From: Mesorhizobium terrae
Lineage (GTDB): Bacteria > Pseudomonadota > Alphaproteobacteria > Rhizobiales > Rhizobiaceae
Reading direction: 5' to 3'
DNA length: 64,000 bases
Assembly (NCBI RefSeq): GCF_008727715.1
Contig: NZ_CP044218.1
Location: 2,294,001 to 2,358,000, forward strand
Below, piece by piece: positions 16,519 through 25,372 of this stretch. Below the pieces are notes generated by a model. It was not told where the DNA came from, made no database searches, and saw only the letters and a list, made by a program, of their open reading frames with translations. A program made the translations under genes and the position numbers. How positions within the stretch are numbered: the first letter of the stretch is position 1; each line of letters begins with the position of its first letter.

Positions 16519-17178
16519 GTGATCCGCTTCGAAAATGTCGGCCTCCGCTATGGGATGGGTCCGGAGATTCTCCGTGACATCACCCTGCATGTTCCGGAGC
16601 GCTCCTTCCAGTTCCTCAGCGGGCCTTCGGGCGCCGGCAAGACGACGCTGCTGCGCCTCTTGTTCCTGTCGCTGAAGCCGACGCGCGGCCTGATCACCGT
16701 CTTCGGCAAGGATCGGGCGCGCATCACGCGCGAGGAACTGCCGCATCTGCGCCGCCGCATCGGCGTCGTCTTTCAGGATTTCCGCCTGCTCGACCATATG
16801 ACGACCTATGAGAACGTGGCGTTGCCGCTGCGCGTTCGCGGCCGCGAAGAGGCGAGTTACCGCACCGATGTCGTCGAACTCTTGAAATGGGTCGGATTGG
16901 GCGACCGCATGCATGTGCTGCCGCCGGTGCTGTCGGGCGGCGAGAAGCAGCGCGCGGCGATCGCGCGCGCGCTGATCGAGCAGCCGCAGATCCTGCTCGC
17001 TGACGAGCCGACCGGCAATGTCGACCCGCAACTGGCGCGGCGGCTGCTCCGGTTGTTCATCGAACTCAACCGGCTCGGCACCGCCGTGGTCATCGCCACC
17101 CACGATCTCGGCCTGATGGACCAGGTCGACGCCCGCCGCCTCATCCTGGCCGGAGGAAGGCTGGACATCTATGACTGA
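16519..17178 (+). CDS. ftsE: Cell division ATP-binding protein FtsE
   Basis: A 219-residue ABC ATPase that partners FtsX at the divisome and controls septal peptidoglycan hydrolases through periplasmic activators. Walker A is GPSGAGKT (residues 35-42), the Q-loop is in 'VVFQDFRLLDHMTTYENVALPLR', the signature is LSGGEKQR, Walker B is 'ILLADEPTGNVD', and the switch His is in 'VIATHDL'. Translation probably starts at the GTG at 16519. It overlaps ftsX by 8 bases. An exact CtrA-type box upstream suggests cell-cycle timing. Confidence 0.96.
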   Translation: MIRFENVGLRYGMGPEILRDITLHVPERSFQFLSGPSGAGKTTLLRLLFLSLKPTRGLITVFGKDRARITREELPHLRRRIGVVFQDFRLLDHMTTYENVALPLRVRGREEASYRTDVVELLKWVGLGDRMHVLPPVLSGGEKQRAAIARALIEQPQILLADEPTGNVDPQLARRLLRLFIELNRLGTAVVIATHDLGLMDQVDARRLILAGGRLDIYD

Positions 17179-18163
17179 GATGGCCGCCGATCACGAAGAA
17201 GACGTCGACGACGTCCGCTACACCGAGACGCGGCCGCGCGTGCAGCGCAAGATGGCGCCGATCGTGCCGGCGCAGAACATCGCCGGGCGCGCGCTGGTGT
17301 TCGTCATCGCCATCATGACCTTCCTGTCCTGCCTGACCTTCGGCGCGGTGACGCTGGTGCGCAGCACCGCTGTCGTCTGGGAGAACCAGATCTCGCGCGA
17401 GGCGACGGTCCAGATCAAGCCGGTGGAAGGGCTGGACATGGAAGCAGCACTGGCTGCCGCCGCCGAGATCGCCGGCGGGTTCCCGGGCGTCAAGGGCACC
17501 AGCATCGTCGATCGCGACGCCACCGCGCGGCTCTTGGCACCATGGCTGGGCACCGGCTTGAACATCGACGAACTGCCAGTGCCGCGCCTCGTCGTCGTCA
17601 CCATCGACGAGAACAGCCCGCCCGATTTCGCCGCCATGCGCACGGCGCTTGCCGCAAAGATAGCCAGCGCTTCACTGGACGATCACCGCACCTGGGTCGA
17701 CCGGCTGGTCGCCATGGCGCGCACGACGGTGACCATCGGCATGATGGTGCTGGTGCTGATGCTATCGGCCACAGTGCTGACGGTGGTGTTCGCCACGCGC
17801 GGTGCCATGGCCGGCAACGGCCATATCATCGAGGTGCTGCATTTCGTCGGCGCCGAGGCGCGCTTCATCGCCCGGCAGTTCCGCCAGCAATTCCTCATCA
17901 CCGGCATGAAAGGCGCGGCCGCCGGCGGCGCCGCGGCGGTCGTCGTCTTCCTGGTGTTTTCGTGGTGGACGTCGCATAATATGGCAACGCCCCAGGCCGA
18001 CCAGGCGGTGGCGCTGTTCGGCAGTTTCGCGATCGGTTGGGCCGGCTATCTCGGCGTGGTGCTGATGGTGTTGGTCATCGGCGTGCTGACGGCCGCGACA
18101 TCGCATGCCACGGTGATCGCCTATCTCAGCGATCTCGATACGCGCCAGACCGACGGCGGCTGA
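17171..18163 (+). CDS. ftsX: Cell division protein FtsX
   Basis: A 330-residue inner-membrane protein with the FtsX layout: a cytosolic N-terminus of about 45 residues, a first helix ('ALVFVIAIMTFLSCLTFGAV'), a periplasmic loop of roughly 130 residues that contacts hydrolase activators, then three helices. The N-terminus is acidic ('HEEDVDDVRY'). The start ATG lies within the last 8 bases of ftsE, so translation is coupled. It forms the FtsE2X2 complex. Confidence 0.94.
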   Translation: MTEMAADHEEDVDDVRYTETRPRVQRKMAPIVPAQNIAGRALVFVIAIMTFLSCLTFGAVTLVRSTAVVWENQISREATVQIKPVEGLDMEAALAAAAEIAGGFPGVKGTSIVDRDATARLLAPWLGTGLNIDELPVPRLVVVTIDENSPPDFAAMRTALAAKIASASLDDHRTWVDRLVAMARTTVTIGMMVLVLMLSATVLTVVFATRGAMAGNGHIIEVLHFVGAEARFIARQFRQQFLITGMKGAAAGGAAAVVVFLVFSWWTSHNMATPQADQAVALFGSFAIGWAGYLGVVLMVLVIGVLTAATSHATVIAYLSDLDTRQTDGG

Positions 18164-18277
18164 AAAAGGGCGGGTGACGTCGCGATGCGAAACCCCTATC
18201 CAACCATGAATTGTCCCTCGCCTTCGGAGCGTGCTTTCTCCTACCAAAGGCCGCAATTCGCCGTTAATCATGACGCC

Positions 18278-18970
18278 ATGAAAAGCCGCGATTCTGCCGA
18301 CACGGCCGAGGCCGCGCGGGGCACTATGTCTGTGCCGCGCGGTGCCTCCCGGCTGCGGCGAGCGGCGCGCTACACGGGTTTCGTGATCCTCATTGGCCTC
18401 GCCTTGTATCTTGTGGGCTTCGGCTGGTTCGCCGGGCATGTCAGCCGCCTCTCCACACCGGCCGATCCGGAGCCGGCCGACGCCATCATCGTGCTTACCG
18501 GCGGCCAGTCCCGGCTGGACGCGGCGATGGAGCTTCTGGAAACGGGCAAGGGGGCGCGGCTTTTGATCAGCGGCGTGCATCCGACCGCCAGCCGCAAGCA
18601 GTTGCAGAAGGCGACCGGAGGCGACACCAAGCTCTTCGCCTGTTGCGTCGACATCGACCGCGCCGCGCTCGACACGATCGGCAATGCCGAGGAAAGCGCC
18701 AAATGGGTGCGCAGCCACGGCTATAGCAGCGTCATTCTGGTCACCAACAACTATCACATGCCGCGCAGCCTTTTGGAGATGGGCCGCCTGCTGCGCAACG
18801 CGCGGCTGGTGCCTTACCCTGTGGTCAACAGCAGCCTCGACAATGGCGGCTGGTTGACCAAGCCAGGCGCATTCAGGGTGCTGTTCACCGAATACAACAA
18901 ATATCTGCTGGCGCTCGGCCGCATCGTGCTGCCGATCAGGCCAGCCTTCGCCAGCCACGGGGGCGACTAG
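18278..18970 (+). CDS. YdcF/ElyC/SanA (DUF218) family membrane protein
   Basis: About 230 residues with one N-terminal transmembrane helix ('FVILIGLALYLVGFGWF') and a DUF218 domain: 'ADAIIVLTGGQSRLDAAMELLETGKGARLLISG', 'ESAKWVRSHGYSSVILVTNNYHMPRSLLEM' and 'VPYPVV'. Family members include ElyC and SanA, linked to envelope integrity and polyprenyl-phosphate metabolism, but the reaction is not defined. An in-frame ATG at 18185 would add 31 residues that look non-coding, so the ATG at 18278 is preferred; neither has a clear ribosome-binding site. It follows ftsX and is probably in the same operon. Confidence 0.82.
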   Translation: MKSRDSADTAEAARGTMSVPRGASRLRRAARYTGFVILIGLALYLVGFGWFAGHVSRLSTPADPEPADAIIVLTGGQSRLDAAMELLETGKGARLLISGVHPTASRKQLQKATGGDTKLFACCVDIDRAALDTIGNAEESAKWVRSHGYSSVILVTNNYHMPRSLLEMGRLLRNARLVPYPVVNSSLDNGGWLTKPGAFRVLFTEYNKYLLALGRIVLPIRPAFASHGGD

Positions 18971-18995
18971 GGCACTTCCCGCCGGGCGCAGCCGG

Positions 18996-19619
18996 TCAAC
19001 CGGTCCGGTTCATTGCACGCAGCTTGACGATCTCGGCTTCCAGCGTGGCAATGCGCTTGTCCCGTTCGGACAGGATTGCGGCAACGTCCGCAGCCTCGAA
19101 ACGCTGCGGGATGTGTTGCGGGCAGTTCGCGTCCCAGGCCGAGACGGTGAACAGGATGACCTGTTCGGGCCGCGCCTTGTAGCCTTCCGGCATCAGGCGG
19201 GCGAGCAGGTCCGGATCGTTTTCGACAACCCGCGCCTCGCCCCAGATCTTGATGCGCTGCCGCAGCATGTAGTCGATGAGGAACAGGAAGGCCCTGTTGT
19301 TGTCGGCCAGATTGCCTTGCGAGATGAACTGGCGGTTGCCGGAGAAGTCGGCGAAGCCGATGGTGCGCCGGTCGAGCACGTTCAGGAAGCCGGCCGGCCC
19401 GCCGCGATGCTGGATATAAGGTTGGCCCTCGGCATTGGCCGTGGCCAGGAAGACGCTGGTCTGCGCGGCGATGAAGGCCGCCAGATCAGGCGAGATGTCC
19501 TGCTGCCAGCCACGCTCCTCGGAGCGGGCATAAGCTTGTCGCGAACCCTTGCGGGCCTGTATCGCCTTCACCGTCGGTGTGAAGGCAACGTCGCTTGCAT
19601 AGATATGCGGGGTGGCCAT
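18996..19619 (-). CDS. Pyridoxamine 5'-phosphate oxidase-fold (flavin-binding) family protein
   Basis: A 207-residue protein with the split-barrel flavin-binding fold: 'AFIAAQTSVFLATANAEGQPYIQHRGGPAGFLNVLDRRTIGFADFSGNRQFIS' in separate strands, then 'AFLFLIDYMLRQRIKIWGEARVVEND'. This is the pyridoxamine-oxidase-like group, where FMN or F420-like cofactors are common and substrates vary. The last 35 residues ('AAILSERDKRIATLEAEIVKL') form a short coiled coil not needed for the fold. It is divergent from a LysR gene, suggesting control by it. True PdxH activity is unlikely. Confidence 0.78.
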   Translation of the reverse strand: MATPHIYASDVAFTPTVKAIQARKGSRQAYARSEERGWQQDISPDLAAFIAAQTSVFLATANAEGQPYIQHRGGPAGFLNVLDRRTIGFADFSGNRQFISQGNLADNNRAFLFLIDYMLRQRIKIWGEARVVENDPDLLARLMPEGYKARPEQVILFTVSAWDANCPQHIPQRFEAADVAAILSERDKRIATLEAEIVKLRAMNRTG

Positions 19620-19757
19620 CGTGGGTGCCTCGTCAGTCTTTCGGCCCTTTCGCCACGCAACGCCAGCCTTGGCGAAACGAGCAACGCGCGGCTCGGGGAG
19701 ATCAGCACGAAGCTGGGGTCTTTCACAATGCAGAAGTAGGTGGCATTGTTGAGAGAT

Positions 19758-19780
19758 ATTGTTCCGAATATTGGAATAAT
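19758..19780. promoter_or_regulatory. Putative LysR operator overlapping the regulator's own start
   Basis: ATT-N-TTCC, a 7-base spacer, then GGAA-N-AAT form an imperfect inverted repeat spanning 23 bases. The right arm runs into the first ATG of the LysR gene (19779). This suggests direct autorepression plus control of the divergent flavin-fold gene. Confidence 0.45.
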
Positions 19781-20687
19781 GATGGATCGCCTCAACTCGA
19801 TGTCGCTGTTTGTCGCCGTGGTCGAGGCCGGTAGCCTGTCGGCCGCCGGCCGCAGTCTTGGCATGCCCTTGGCCACTGTCAGCCGACGAATCTCGGATCT
19901 CGAGAAGCACCTCGGCACCAGGCTGCTCAATCGCTCGACGCGCCGGTTGGAGCCGACCGATGTGGGGCGCTCCTATCTCGCCGCATGCCGGCGCATCCTG
20001 CAGGACATCGAGGAAGCTGAGCAGGCGGCGGCGGGCGAATACAGCGCCGCCCGCGGCGAGCTTGCCGTGACAGCGCCGATCGTGTTCGGGCGCCTGCATG
20101 TGCTGCCGGTGATCGCTGATTTCCTCAGCGCCTATCCGGAAGTCGATGTGCGGCTTAGCCAATCCGACACGCTGCGGCGCCTGATGGAGGAACATATCGA
20201 TCTGGCCGTGCGCATCGGCAACCTGCCGGATTCCAGCATGGTCGCAACACGGGTCGGTACCATTCGCCGTGTGGTTTGCGCGAGCCCTGCCTATCTCGAT
20301 GCTCATGGCGTGCCTGCGACGCCTGCAGGCCTAGCTGCCCATCAATGCGTCACCTTCGAGGGGTTGGCGCTTCCCGCCGCCTGGACCTTTGCCGAGAGGC
20401 GAGTGGAAAGCTCGGTTCCCGTGCGGTCGAGGCTGAAGGTCAACACCGCCGAAGCCGCCATCGATGCGGCCGTGGCCGGTGTCGGCCTGGTGCGCGTGTT
20501 GTCCTACCAGGTCGCCGAGGCGGTGCGGACCGGCACGCTCAGGCTGGTGCTGGAGGATTTTGAACCGGCACCCTGGCCGGTCAGTCTCGTCCATGCCGGA
20601 CAGGGCCTGCTGCCGTTGAAGCTGCGCGCCTTCCTGGACTTCGCCGCGCCACGGCTGAGGGCCCGACTGGCGGGTCTCGGCATCTGA
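19779..20687 (+). CDS. LysR-family transcriptional regulator
   Basis: A 302-residue LysR regulator of the AaeR/DsdC-like large group. The DNA-binding helices read 'LFVAVVEAGSLSAAGRSLGMPLATVSRRISDLEKHLG', followed by the effector domain with 'YPEVDVRLSQSDTLRRLMEEHIDLAVRIG'. Two consecutive ATGs at 19779 and 19782 are candidate starts; the first residues are 'MMDRLNSMSLF'. It is divergent from the flavin-fold protein 160 bases away. The gene pair lies between ydcF and plsC, genes that I expect to be neighbours in relatives. Confidence 0.88.
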   Translation: MMDRLNSMSLFVAVVEAGSLSAAGRSLGMPLATVSRRISDLEKHLGTRLLNRSTRRLEPTDVGRSYLAACRRILQDIEEAEQAAAGEYSAARGELAVTAPIVFGRLHVLPVIADFLSAYPEVDVRLSQSDTLRRLMEEHIDLAVRIGNLPDSSMVATRVGTIRRVVCASPAYLDAHGVPATPAGLAAHQCVTFEGLALPAAWTFAERRVESSVPVRSRLKVNTAEAAIDAAVAGVGLVRVLSYQVAEAVRTGTLRLVLEDFEPAPWPVSLVHAGQGLLPLKLRAFLDFAAPRLRARLAGLGI

Positions 20688-20819
20688 TACATATCAGCGA
20701 CTTCGCCGCGTTCCGGGATCGAATGGCGTCGAATTCGCTGGCAAAATCGAGTTACCGGCGTCATTTCCATTTTGCCCAAGCATGGTGTAACCAACAGGCT
20801 TCCTCACCGGACTCTCCGC

Positions 20820-21614
20820 ATGCTCTATATTCGCTCGCTGGCGTTCAACCTCGCCTTCTATGTCAGCCTGATCGTCCAGATGATCGTGTGGACGCCTTAT
20901 TATTTCCTGTCGTCGCGCCGCCGGGCCTGGCTCGTGCCGAAGTTCTGGTCGCGCTCGTCGATGTGGCTCTACAAGGTGATCGCCGGCACGGACAGCCAGA
21001 TCACCGGTACGGAAAATCTACCCGAGGGCTCCTTCATCCTGGCGCCGAAGCACCAGTCCTTCTGGGACGCCATTGCCTTCTTTCCGTATCTGAAGGACCC
21101 GCTCTACATCCTGAAGCGCGAGCTCACCTGGATCCCGTTCTTCGGCTGGTACATCATGAAGATGCGCATGATCCCGGTTAACCGCGGCAGCCGCTCCAAG
21201 GCGTTGAAAGCGGTCATCGCGGCCACCAATGCGGAACTGTCACGCAATCCGCGCCAGCTCATCATCTATCCCGAGGGGACGCGCCGGGCGCCGGGCGATG
21301 AACCGGCCTACAAATATGGTATCGTCGAACTCTATTCGCAGCTCGGCGTGCCGGTGGTGCCTGTCGCCCATGTCGCCGGCCTTTACTGGCCGCGCCGCAA
21401 ATTCCTGCGCTATCCGGGCACGATCAAGGCGCAGTTCCTGCCGCCGATCCCTCCAGGACTCGAAAGGGAAGAGTTCATGCGCCGGCTGATCGGCGAGACC
21501 GAAGCGGCCTGCGACGCGCTGTTGGTCGAGGCAGCCAATTCGAAGAACCCGCCGCCAATGCCACCGACCGCCGCCAAGCGACTGTCGCAGCTTCGCGCCG
21601 CCGCGAAAGCCTGA
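20820..21614 (+). CDS. plsC: 1-acyl-sn-glycerol-3-phosphate acyltransferase
   Basis: A 264-residue inner-membrane enzyme that acylates lysophosphatidic acid to phosphatidic acid in phospholipid synthesis. The catalytic HX4D motif is in 'APKHQSFWDAIAFF' and the substrate motif is 'IIYPEGTRRAPGDE'. An N-terminal hydrophobic helix precedes the domain ('NLAFYVSLIVQMIVWTPYYF'). The ATG at 20820 begins the family N-terminus; a possible upstream TTG adds 16 unlikely residues. It may once have been continuous with ftsEX-ydcF. Confidence 0.92.
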   Translation: MLYIRSLAFNLAFYVSLIVQMIVWTPYYFLSSRRRAWLVPKFWSRSSMWLYKVIAGTDSQITGTENLPEGSFILAPKHQSFWDAIAFFPYLKDPLYILKRELTWIPFFGWYIMKMRMIPVNRGSRSKALKAVIAATNAELSRNPRQLIIYPEGTRRAPGDEPAYKYGIVELYSQLGVPVVPVAHVAGLYWPRRKFLRYPGTIKAQFLPPIPPGLEREEFMRRLIGETEAACDALLVEAANSKNPPPMPPTAAKRLSQLRAAAKA

Positions 21615-21620
21615 GACGAC

Positions 21621-21637
21621 AGCCCGACCGGGCTTTC
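21621..21637 (+). terminator. Weak stem-loop after plsC
   Basis: AGCCC-GACC-GGGCT followed by only two to three T lies just past the plsC stop and before the convergent TIGR02302 gene. The stem is short, so the call is tentative. Confidence 0.35.
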
Positions 21638-21645
21638 CATTTCGC

Positions 21646-24231
21646 CTATTTGAGATCGAGCAGCCGTTCCAGATAGCTGCGCTCGATCTCCGGGCTCAGC
21701 GCATTGCCGAGCCGCTTGCGGATCGCATCGATAATCTCGCGTGCGCGCTGCATGTCGATCTCGTCGGGAACCTTGACCTCGGACCGATCGGGGTTCGGGC
21801 CTTCCGATCCGCGGATCGGCCTGTTCAGGGGATCGCGACCGTCGCCGCGCTGGTGGATCGGGCCACCGCCCTCATCACTCTGCATGGCCTGCAATTGCTG
21901 CATCAAGTTCTGCGCGCCGCGCCGCAGCGCCTCCAGCGCACGGCCCTGCTGGCCGACGGCGGCGCCACCCTGACCGCCGCCGAGCGAGTTTTCGGCTTCG
22001 CCCATCGCCCGGCCGGCCTCGCCGAAACCTTCGTTCGGCTCCATGCCCTGGCCTTCCAGGTTCTTGTTCAGCTTGTCGAGCTCACCCTTCAGCTTGCCCT
22101 GGCCTTCCTGTAACTGCTTGAGCGCATCGGCAAATTCCTGCGGCGTCATCGGCTTGCCGTCGCGGCCGCCATCCTGAGGTGTGCCGTTGTTGCCCTGGCG
22201 CTGCTGGCCATCTTCGCCCGGCATCTCCTGGCTCTGGTCGTCCTGTCCTTGCTGGCCGCGCTGCGCCTGGTCCATGCGGAAGGTGTCGTTCATCATCTCC
22301 TGTTGGCGGCGCATGATTTCGCCGAGCTTGTCCATCTGCTTGCGCAGTTCGGAATCCTGCTGGCTCGGCCCCTGGCGGCGGGCGGTGCGCAGGTTGTTCA
22401 TCATGTCCTGCATCTCGGACAGCAATTGCTGCGCCTTGTCGCGGTCACCGGATTTCGCCAGATTCTCGATCTGGTCCATCATGCGCTTGAGGTCGTTCTC
22501 ACTGAGGACTTGGGCGTCGTTCGGCAGTGGGCCGTCCTTGCCTTGCGGGTTGCGCTGGGCGAACTCACGCATGAAATCGGCCATTGACTGCCGCAGTTCC
22601 TTCATCAGCTTGTCGATTTCCTCGTCGCTGGCGCCATTCTTCAGCGCGTCCTGCAACGCCTGCTGCGCCTGGCGCAATCGCTTCTCGGCCGTCGACAGGC
22701 TGCCATCCTCGATGCCGAGCGCGACCTCCCACAAATACGACACGACACCGCGCAACTGGTCATCGGTGGCGGCGAGCTTGAGGCGGCTGCGGGCACTCAT
22801 CAAGGCCAGATAGTTGGTCATCGAACCGAACGTGTCCTCGGGCCGGAGCGTGATCGCATCCATCAATTCGAGCACACGCGGCCTGGTGTTAGCGTCCAGC
22901 GCCAAGAGCCTGCGCTGCTCGATGACGGCGCGCGCCAGCGGGTTGGCGAAGGGCCGTTCCGGCATCACCCAGTTCTTGGTTTCGCTGCGCGCCAGCTGGC
23001 CGGCGCCGTCGGTCGCTTCCAGCGTCAGCTTGATGTTCGAGCCTGCCCAGACATGGTCGGTCAGATCCTTGGTGGTGCGGGCCGCATTGTTCTTGGCGCC
23101 GCGTCGCGGCAGCACCAGCGACATTTCCGGCGGACCGTAGAGCGGCCGTGCGCCGAGCGGCTGCTGGTCGGCCAGCGCGAAGTCGGCACGGGCGGAGGTC
23201 GCGCCGTAATCGTCGACGATCTGGTAGTTCAATTCTGTGGTGCCGTTCACCGCGCGCTTCGGCTCGCCGGCGAAGCTGATCTGCGGGGCGGTGTCGGGCG
23301 TGACGGTAAAGGACCAGCGGTCGAGTTCGTCACTGCCGGATTTCAGCACCAGCGCGCCGTCGGCGATAAGCTTGCCGTTGAATTGACGGGCGGCGGGGCG
23401 CTCCTGCTGCGCGGTCGAAGCCGGAGCAGCGGGTTCCTTCGAGGCATCGGCTTCAATGTCGCGGCTGTTGCCCGATGCTTCCAGATACGCGAGCGTTTCG
23501 ACATTGGTGCCACCGGTGATGCGCACCGTCACGTCGCTGCCTTGCGGCACGGTGAAGGCGGTGTTCTGGCGGCTGGCCTCGGCGGTCAGGAAGAGCGGCG
23601 GCTTTCCGGTATAGGCCGGCGGCGTCACCCAGGCGTCGATGCGCGAGGGAACGACGTCGCGCATGCCGGCGGCGTTGAAGGCATCGGCGATGCGTCCGCC
23701 CGACGGACCGTAGGAAAAAGCCAGCGCCACGACGAGCACAAGTGCTGCCACGGAGCGCAGCGCCCAAGGGTCGCGCCGGGCGACATCGGTGGCCGGTAGA
23801 TCGGTGCCGAGCGAGCCGAGCTTTGCCGCCATGCGTTTCTGATGCTCGCGCCACAACGCCTGCGCAAACGCGCCGGGCGCGCCACCCGGCTTGTCTGCCT
23901 GCACCCTGAGGGGGCTGTGCAGCAATGCGTTGGCGGTTTCGATGCGGCGATCGATTTCCAATGCCGTCGGCAGGTGGAAGAAGCGCAGCGGATAAAGGGC
24001 TGCTAGCGCGGCGATACCGAACAAAGCGACGAGGCCGAAGCGCACCATGTCCGGCAGATGTGCGAACAGGCCGAACCAGGCGGCGGACAGGAACAGCGCC
24101 GCGACGATGAGCAGAGGCAGGATGAGCGGCCAGCCGCGTTCGACGACCATCACCGCGCGCGTCGCCAGCCTGCTTGCGGCGAGCCGCGCTGCCAGGCTGC
24201 GATCAATGCCGGATGTGGGTTGCTCTGTCAT
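21646..24231 (-). CDS. TIGR02302 (DUF4175) family large membrane protein
   Basis: An 861-residue protein typical of alphaproteobacteria. Two or three transmembrane helices fill the first 75 residues ('GWPLILPLLIVAALFLSAAWFG', 'VRFGLVALFGIAALAALYPL'), another lies near residue 165, then a long extracytoplasmic beta-rich domain. The C-terminal third (residues about 560-780) is extremely Gln/Met/Gly-rich and charged, with coiled-coil stretches such as 'LMKELRQSMADFMREFAQ' and low-complexity 'QQGQDDQSQEMPGEDGQQRQ'. Function is unknown. It ends near plsC and lies upstream of the threonine dehydratase in reverse order. Confidence 0.88.
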   Translation of the reverse strand: MTEQPTSGIDRSLAARLAASRLATRAVMVVERGWPLILPLLIVAALFLSAAWFGLFAHLPDMVRFGLVALFGIAALAALYPLRFFHLPTALEIDRRIETANALLHSPLRVQADKPGGAPGAFAQALWREHQKRMAAKLGSLGTDLPATDVARRDPWALRSVAALVLVVALAFSYGPSGGRIADAFNAAGMRDVVPSRIDAWVTPPAYTGKPPLFLTAEASRQNTAFTVPQGSDVTVRITGGTNVETLAYLEASGNSRDIEADASKEPAAPASTAQQERPAARQFNGKLIADGALVLKSGSDELDRWSFTVTPDTAPQISFAGEPKRAVNGTTELNYQIVDDYGATSARADFALADQQPLGARPLYGPPEMSLVLPRRGAKNNAARTTKDLTDHVWAGSNIKLTLEATDGAGQLARSETKNWVMPERPFANPLARAVIEQRRLLALDANTRPRVLELMDAITLRPEDTFGSMTNYLALMSARSRLKLAATDDQLRGVVSYLWEVALGIEDGSLSTAEKRLRQAQQALQDALKNGASDEEIDKLMKELRQSMADFMREFAQRNPQGKDGPLPNDAQVLSENDLKRMMDQIENLAKSGDRDKAQQLLSEMQDMMNNLRTARRQGPSQQDSELRKQMDKLGEIMRRQQEMMNDTFRMDQAQRGQQGQDDQSQEMPGEDGQQRQGNNGTPQDGGRDGKPMTPQEFADALKQLQEGQGKLKGELDKLNKNLEGQGMEPNEGFGEAGRAMGEAENSLGGGQGGAAVGQQGRALEALRRGAQNLMQQLQAMQSDEGGGPIHQRGDGRDPLNRPIRGSEGPNPDRSEVKVPDEIDMQRAREIIDAIRKRLGNALSPEIERSYLERLLDLK

Positions 24232-24374
24232 CCGCTCTTCCGGGAAGCCGGCCGAAATGGTGCGACTTCGCTAGCCCGGAGCATAGCAGCAAACACGGCA
24301 AAGGCGAGGCGGCTTCTGGAAAAGGCGGGTCATAAACCCGTCCGCCGGCCGGTCCACGCGGGGTGTATCCAGTC

Positions 24375-25316
24375 TTAGAATTGCACAGCCGTCGTGTTGG
24401 CGCCGCAGACCAGGACAGCCACCCGTTCGCCGGGCGCCGGCGCGTATTTGCCCGATAGCAACGCAGCGAAGGCGGCAGCGCCGCCGGGCTCCGCGACAAC
24501 CCGCACCGTCTCCCAAAGCGCCTTCTGCGCAGCGACGATGTCGCCGTCGGCGACCAGGATCGAGCGTTCGACAAAGGCCTGAGCGACGGGGAACATCAAC
24601 GAGCCGACCCGTTTCGGCGCCAGCGAGTCCGCCGCGACCCCCTCCGTCGGCGCATCGACGGGTTCTCGCGCGGCCAAGGCGTTGTGAAGGGTCGGTGCGC
24701 CTTCCGGCTCGACGGCGACGATGCGCACCCGCCCGGCCAACCAGGCGGCGATGCCGCCGATCAGGCCGCCGCCGCCAACGGCGACCAGAAGCGTGTCGAT
24801 GTCGGGCAGATCCTGCTCGATCTCGAGACCGAGCGTGCCCTGGCCGAGCATGGTCTCGGTCTGTTCGAAGGCATGCACGGGCAATGCGCCGGTTTTCGCC
24901 GCATAGGCCTCGCTGGCGGCAAGGGCATCGGCATAACGGTCGCCGGCGATCACCAGTTCGGCGCCATAGCCGCGGATACGGTCGGTCTTGGCCTTGGGCG
25001 AGACGCTGGGCACGAAGATGGCGGCCGGGATGCCGAGGCGCATGGCGGCATAGGCGACGGCGGCACCATGATTGCCTCCCGAGGCGGCGACCACGCCAGC
25101 CTTTGGAATGTCGCGCTGCAAGAGGTTGGAGAAGGCGCCACGCGCCTTGAAGGAACCTGAATGCTGCAGGCATTCGAGCTTCAGTTGCACCGGAAATGCG
25201 GGTCGGCCGAAATCGACCATGTCGACCGCTAGCACCGGCGTGCGCCTTATATGCGGCCTGATCAGCGCCTCCGTCTCGGCGATGCGTTCAGGGGTGATCC
25301 GCGTCTCGGCAGGCAT
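24375..25316 (-). CDS. Threonine/serine dehydratase-like PLP enzyme
   Basis: A 313-residue fold-type II PLP enzyme. The Schiff-base lysine is Lys57 in 'HSGSFKARGA', the substrate loop is 'AASGGNHGAAVAYAA', and the phosphate-binding glycine loop is 'AVGGGGLIGGIAAW'. It is about the size of catabolic threonine/serine dehydratases and lacks the C-terminal ACT regulatory domain of biosynthetic IlvA. It probably deaminates threonine or serine to 2-oxo acids; a racemase or another beta-elimination role is also possible. A small ArsR-type regulator is divergent, 56 bases away. Confidence 0.85.
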   Translation of the reverse strand: MPAETRITPERIAETEALIRPHIRRTPVLAVDMVDFGRPAFPVQLKLECLQHSGSFKARGAFSNLLQRDIPKAGVVAASGGNHGAAVAYAAMRLGIPAAIFVPSVSPKAKTDRIRGYGAELVIAGDRYADALAASEAYAAKTGALPVHAFEQTETMLGQGTLGLEIEQDLPDIDTLLVAVGGGGLIGGIAAWLAGRVRIVAVEPEGAPTLHNALAAREPVDAPTEGVAADSLAPKRVGSLMFPVAQAFVERSILVADGDIVAAQKALWETVRVVAEPGGAAAFAALLSGKYAPAPGERVAVLVCGANTTAVQF

Positions 25317-25356
25317 CGGGCGCTCCGGAAAGTTGCAGTTGACAGCATTTAGTAAC

Positions 25357-25371
25357 TTGGCAAAATACCAA
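25357..25371. promoter_or_regulatory. Putative ArsR-family operator at divergent promoter
   Basis: TTGG-CAAAATA-CCAA is a perfect 4-bp inverted repeat, nested in a wider pair GCATTT (25345-25350) and AAATGC (25371-25376). The wider right arm covers the regulator's own ATG (25373). It lies in the 56-base gap between the dehydratase and regulator genes. Confidence 0.4.
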
Positions 25372-25372
25372 A

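Noticed and set aside
18996-19619. Flavin-fold gene considered as pdxH
   Set aside because: It lacks PdxH end motifs and has a coiled-coil tail; the fold alone does not support vitamin B6 synthesis.
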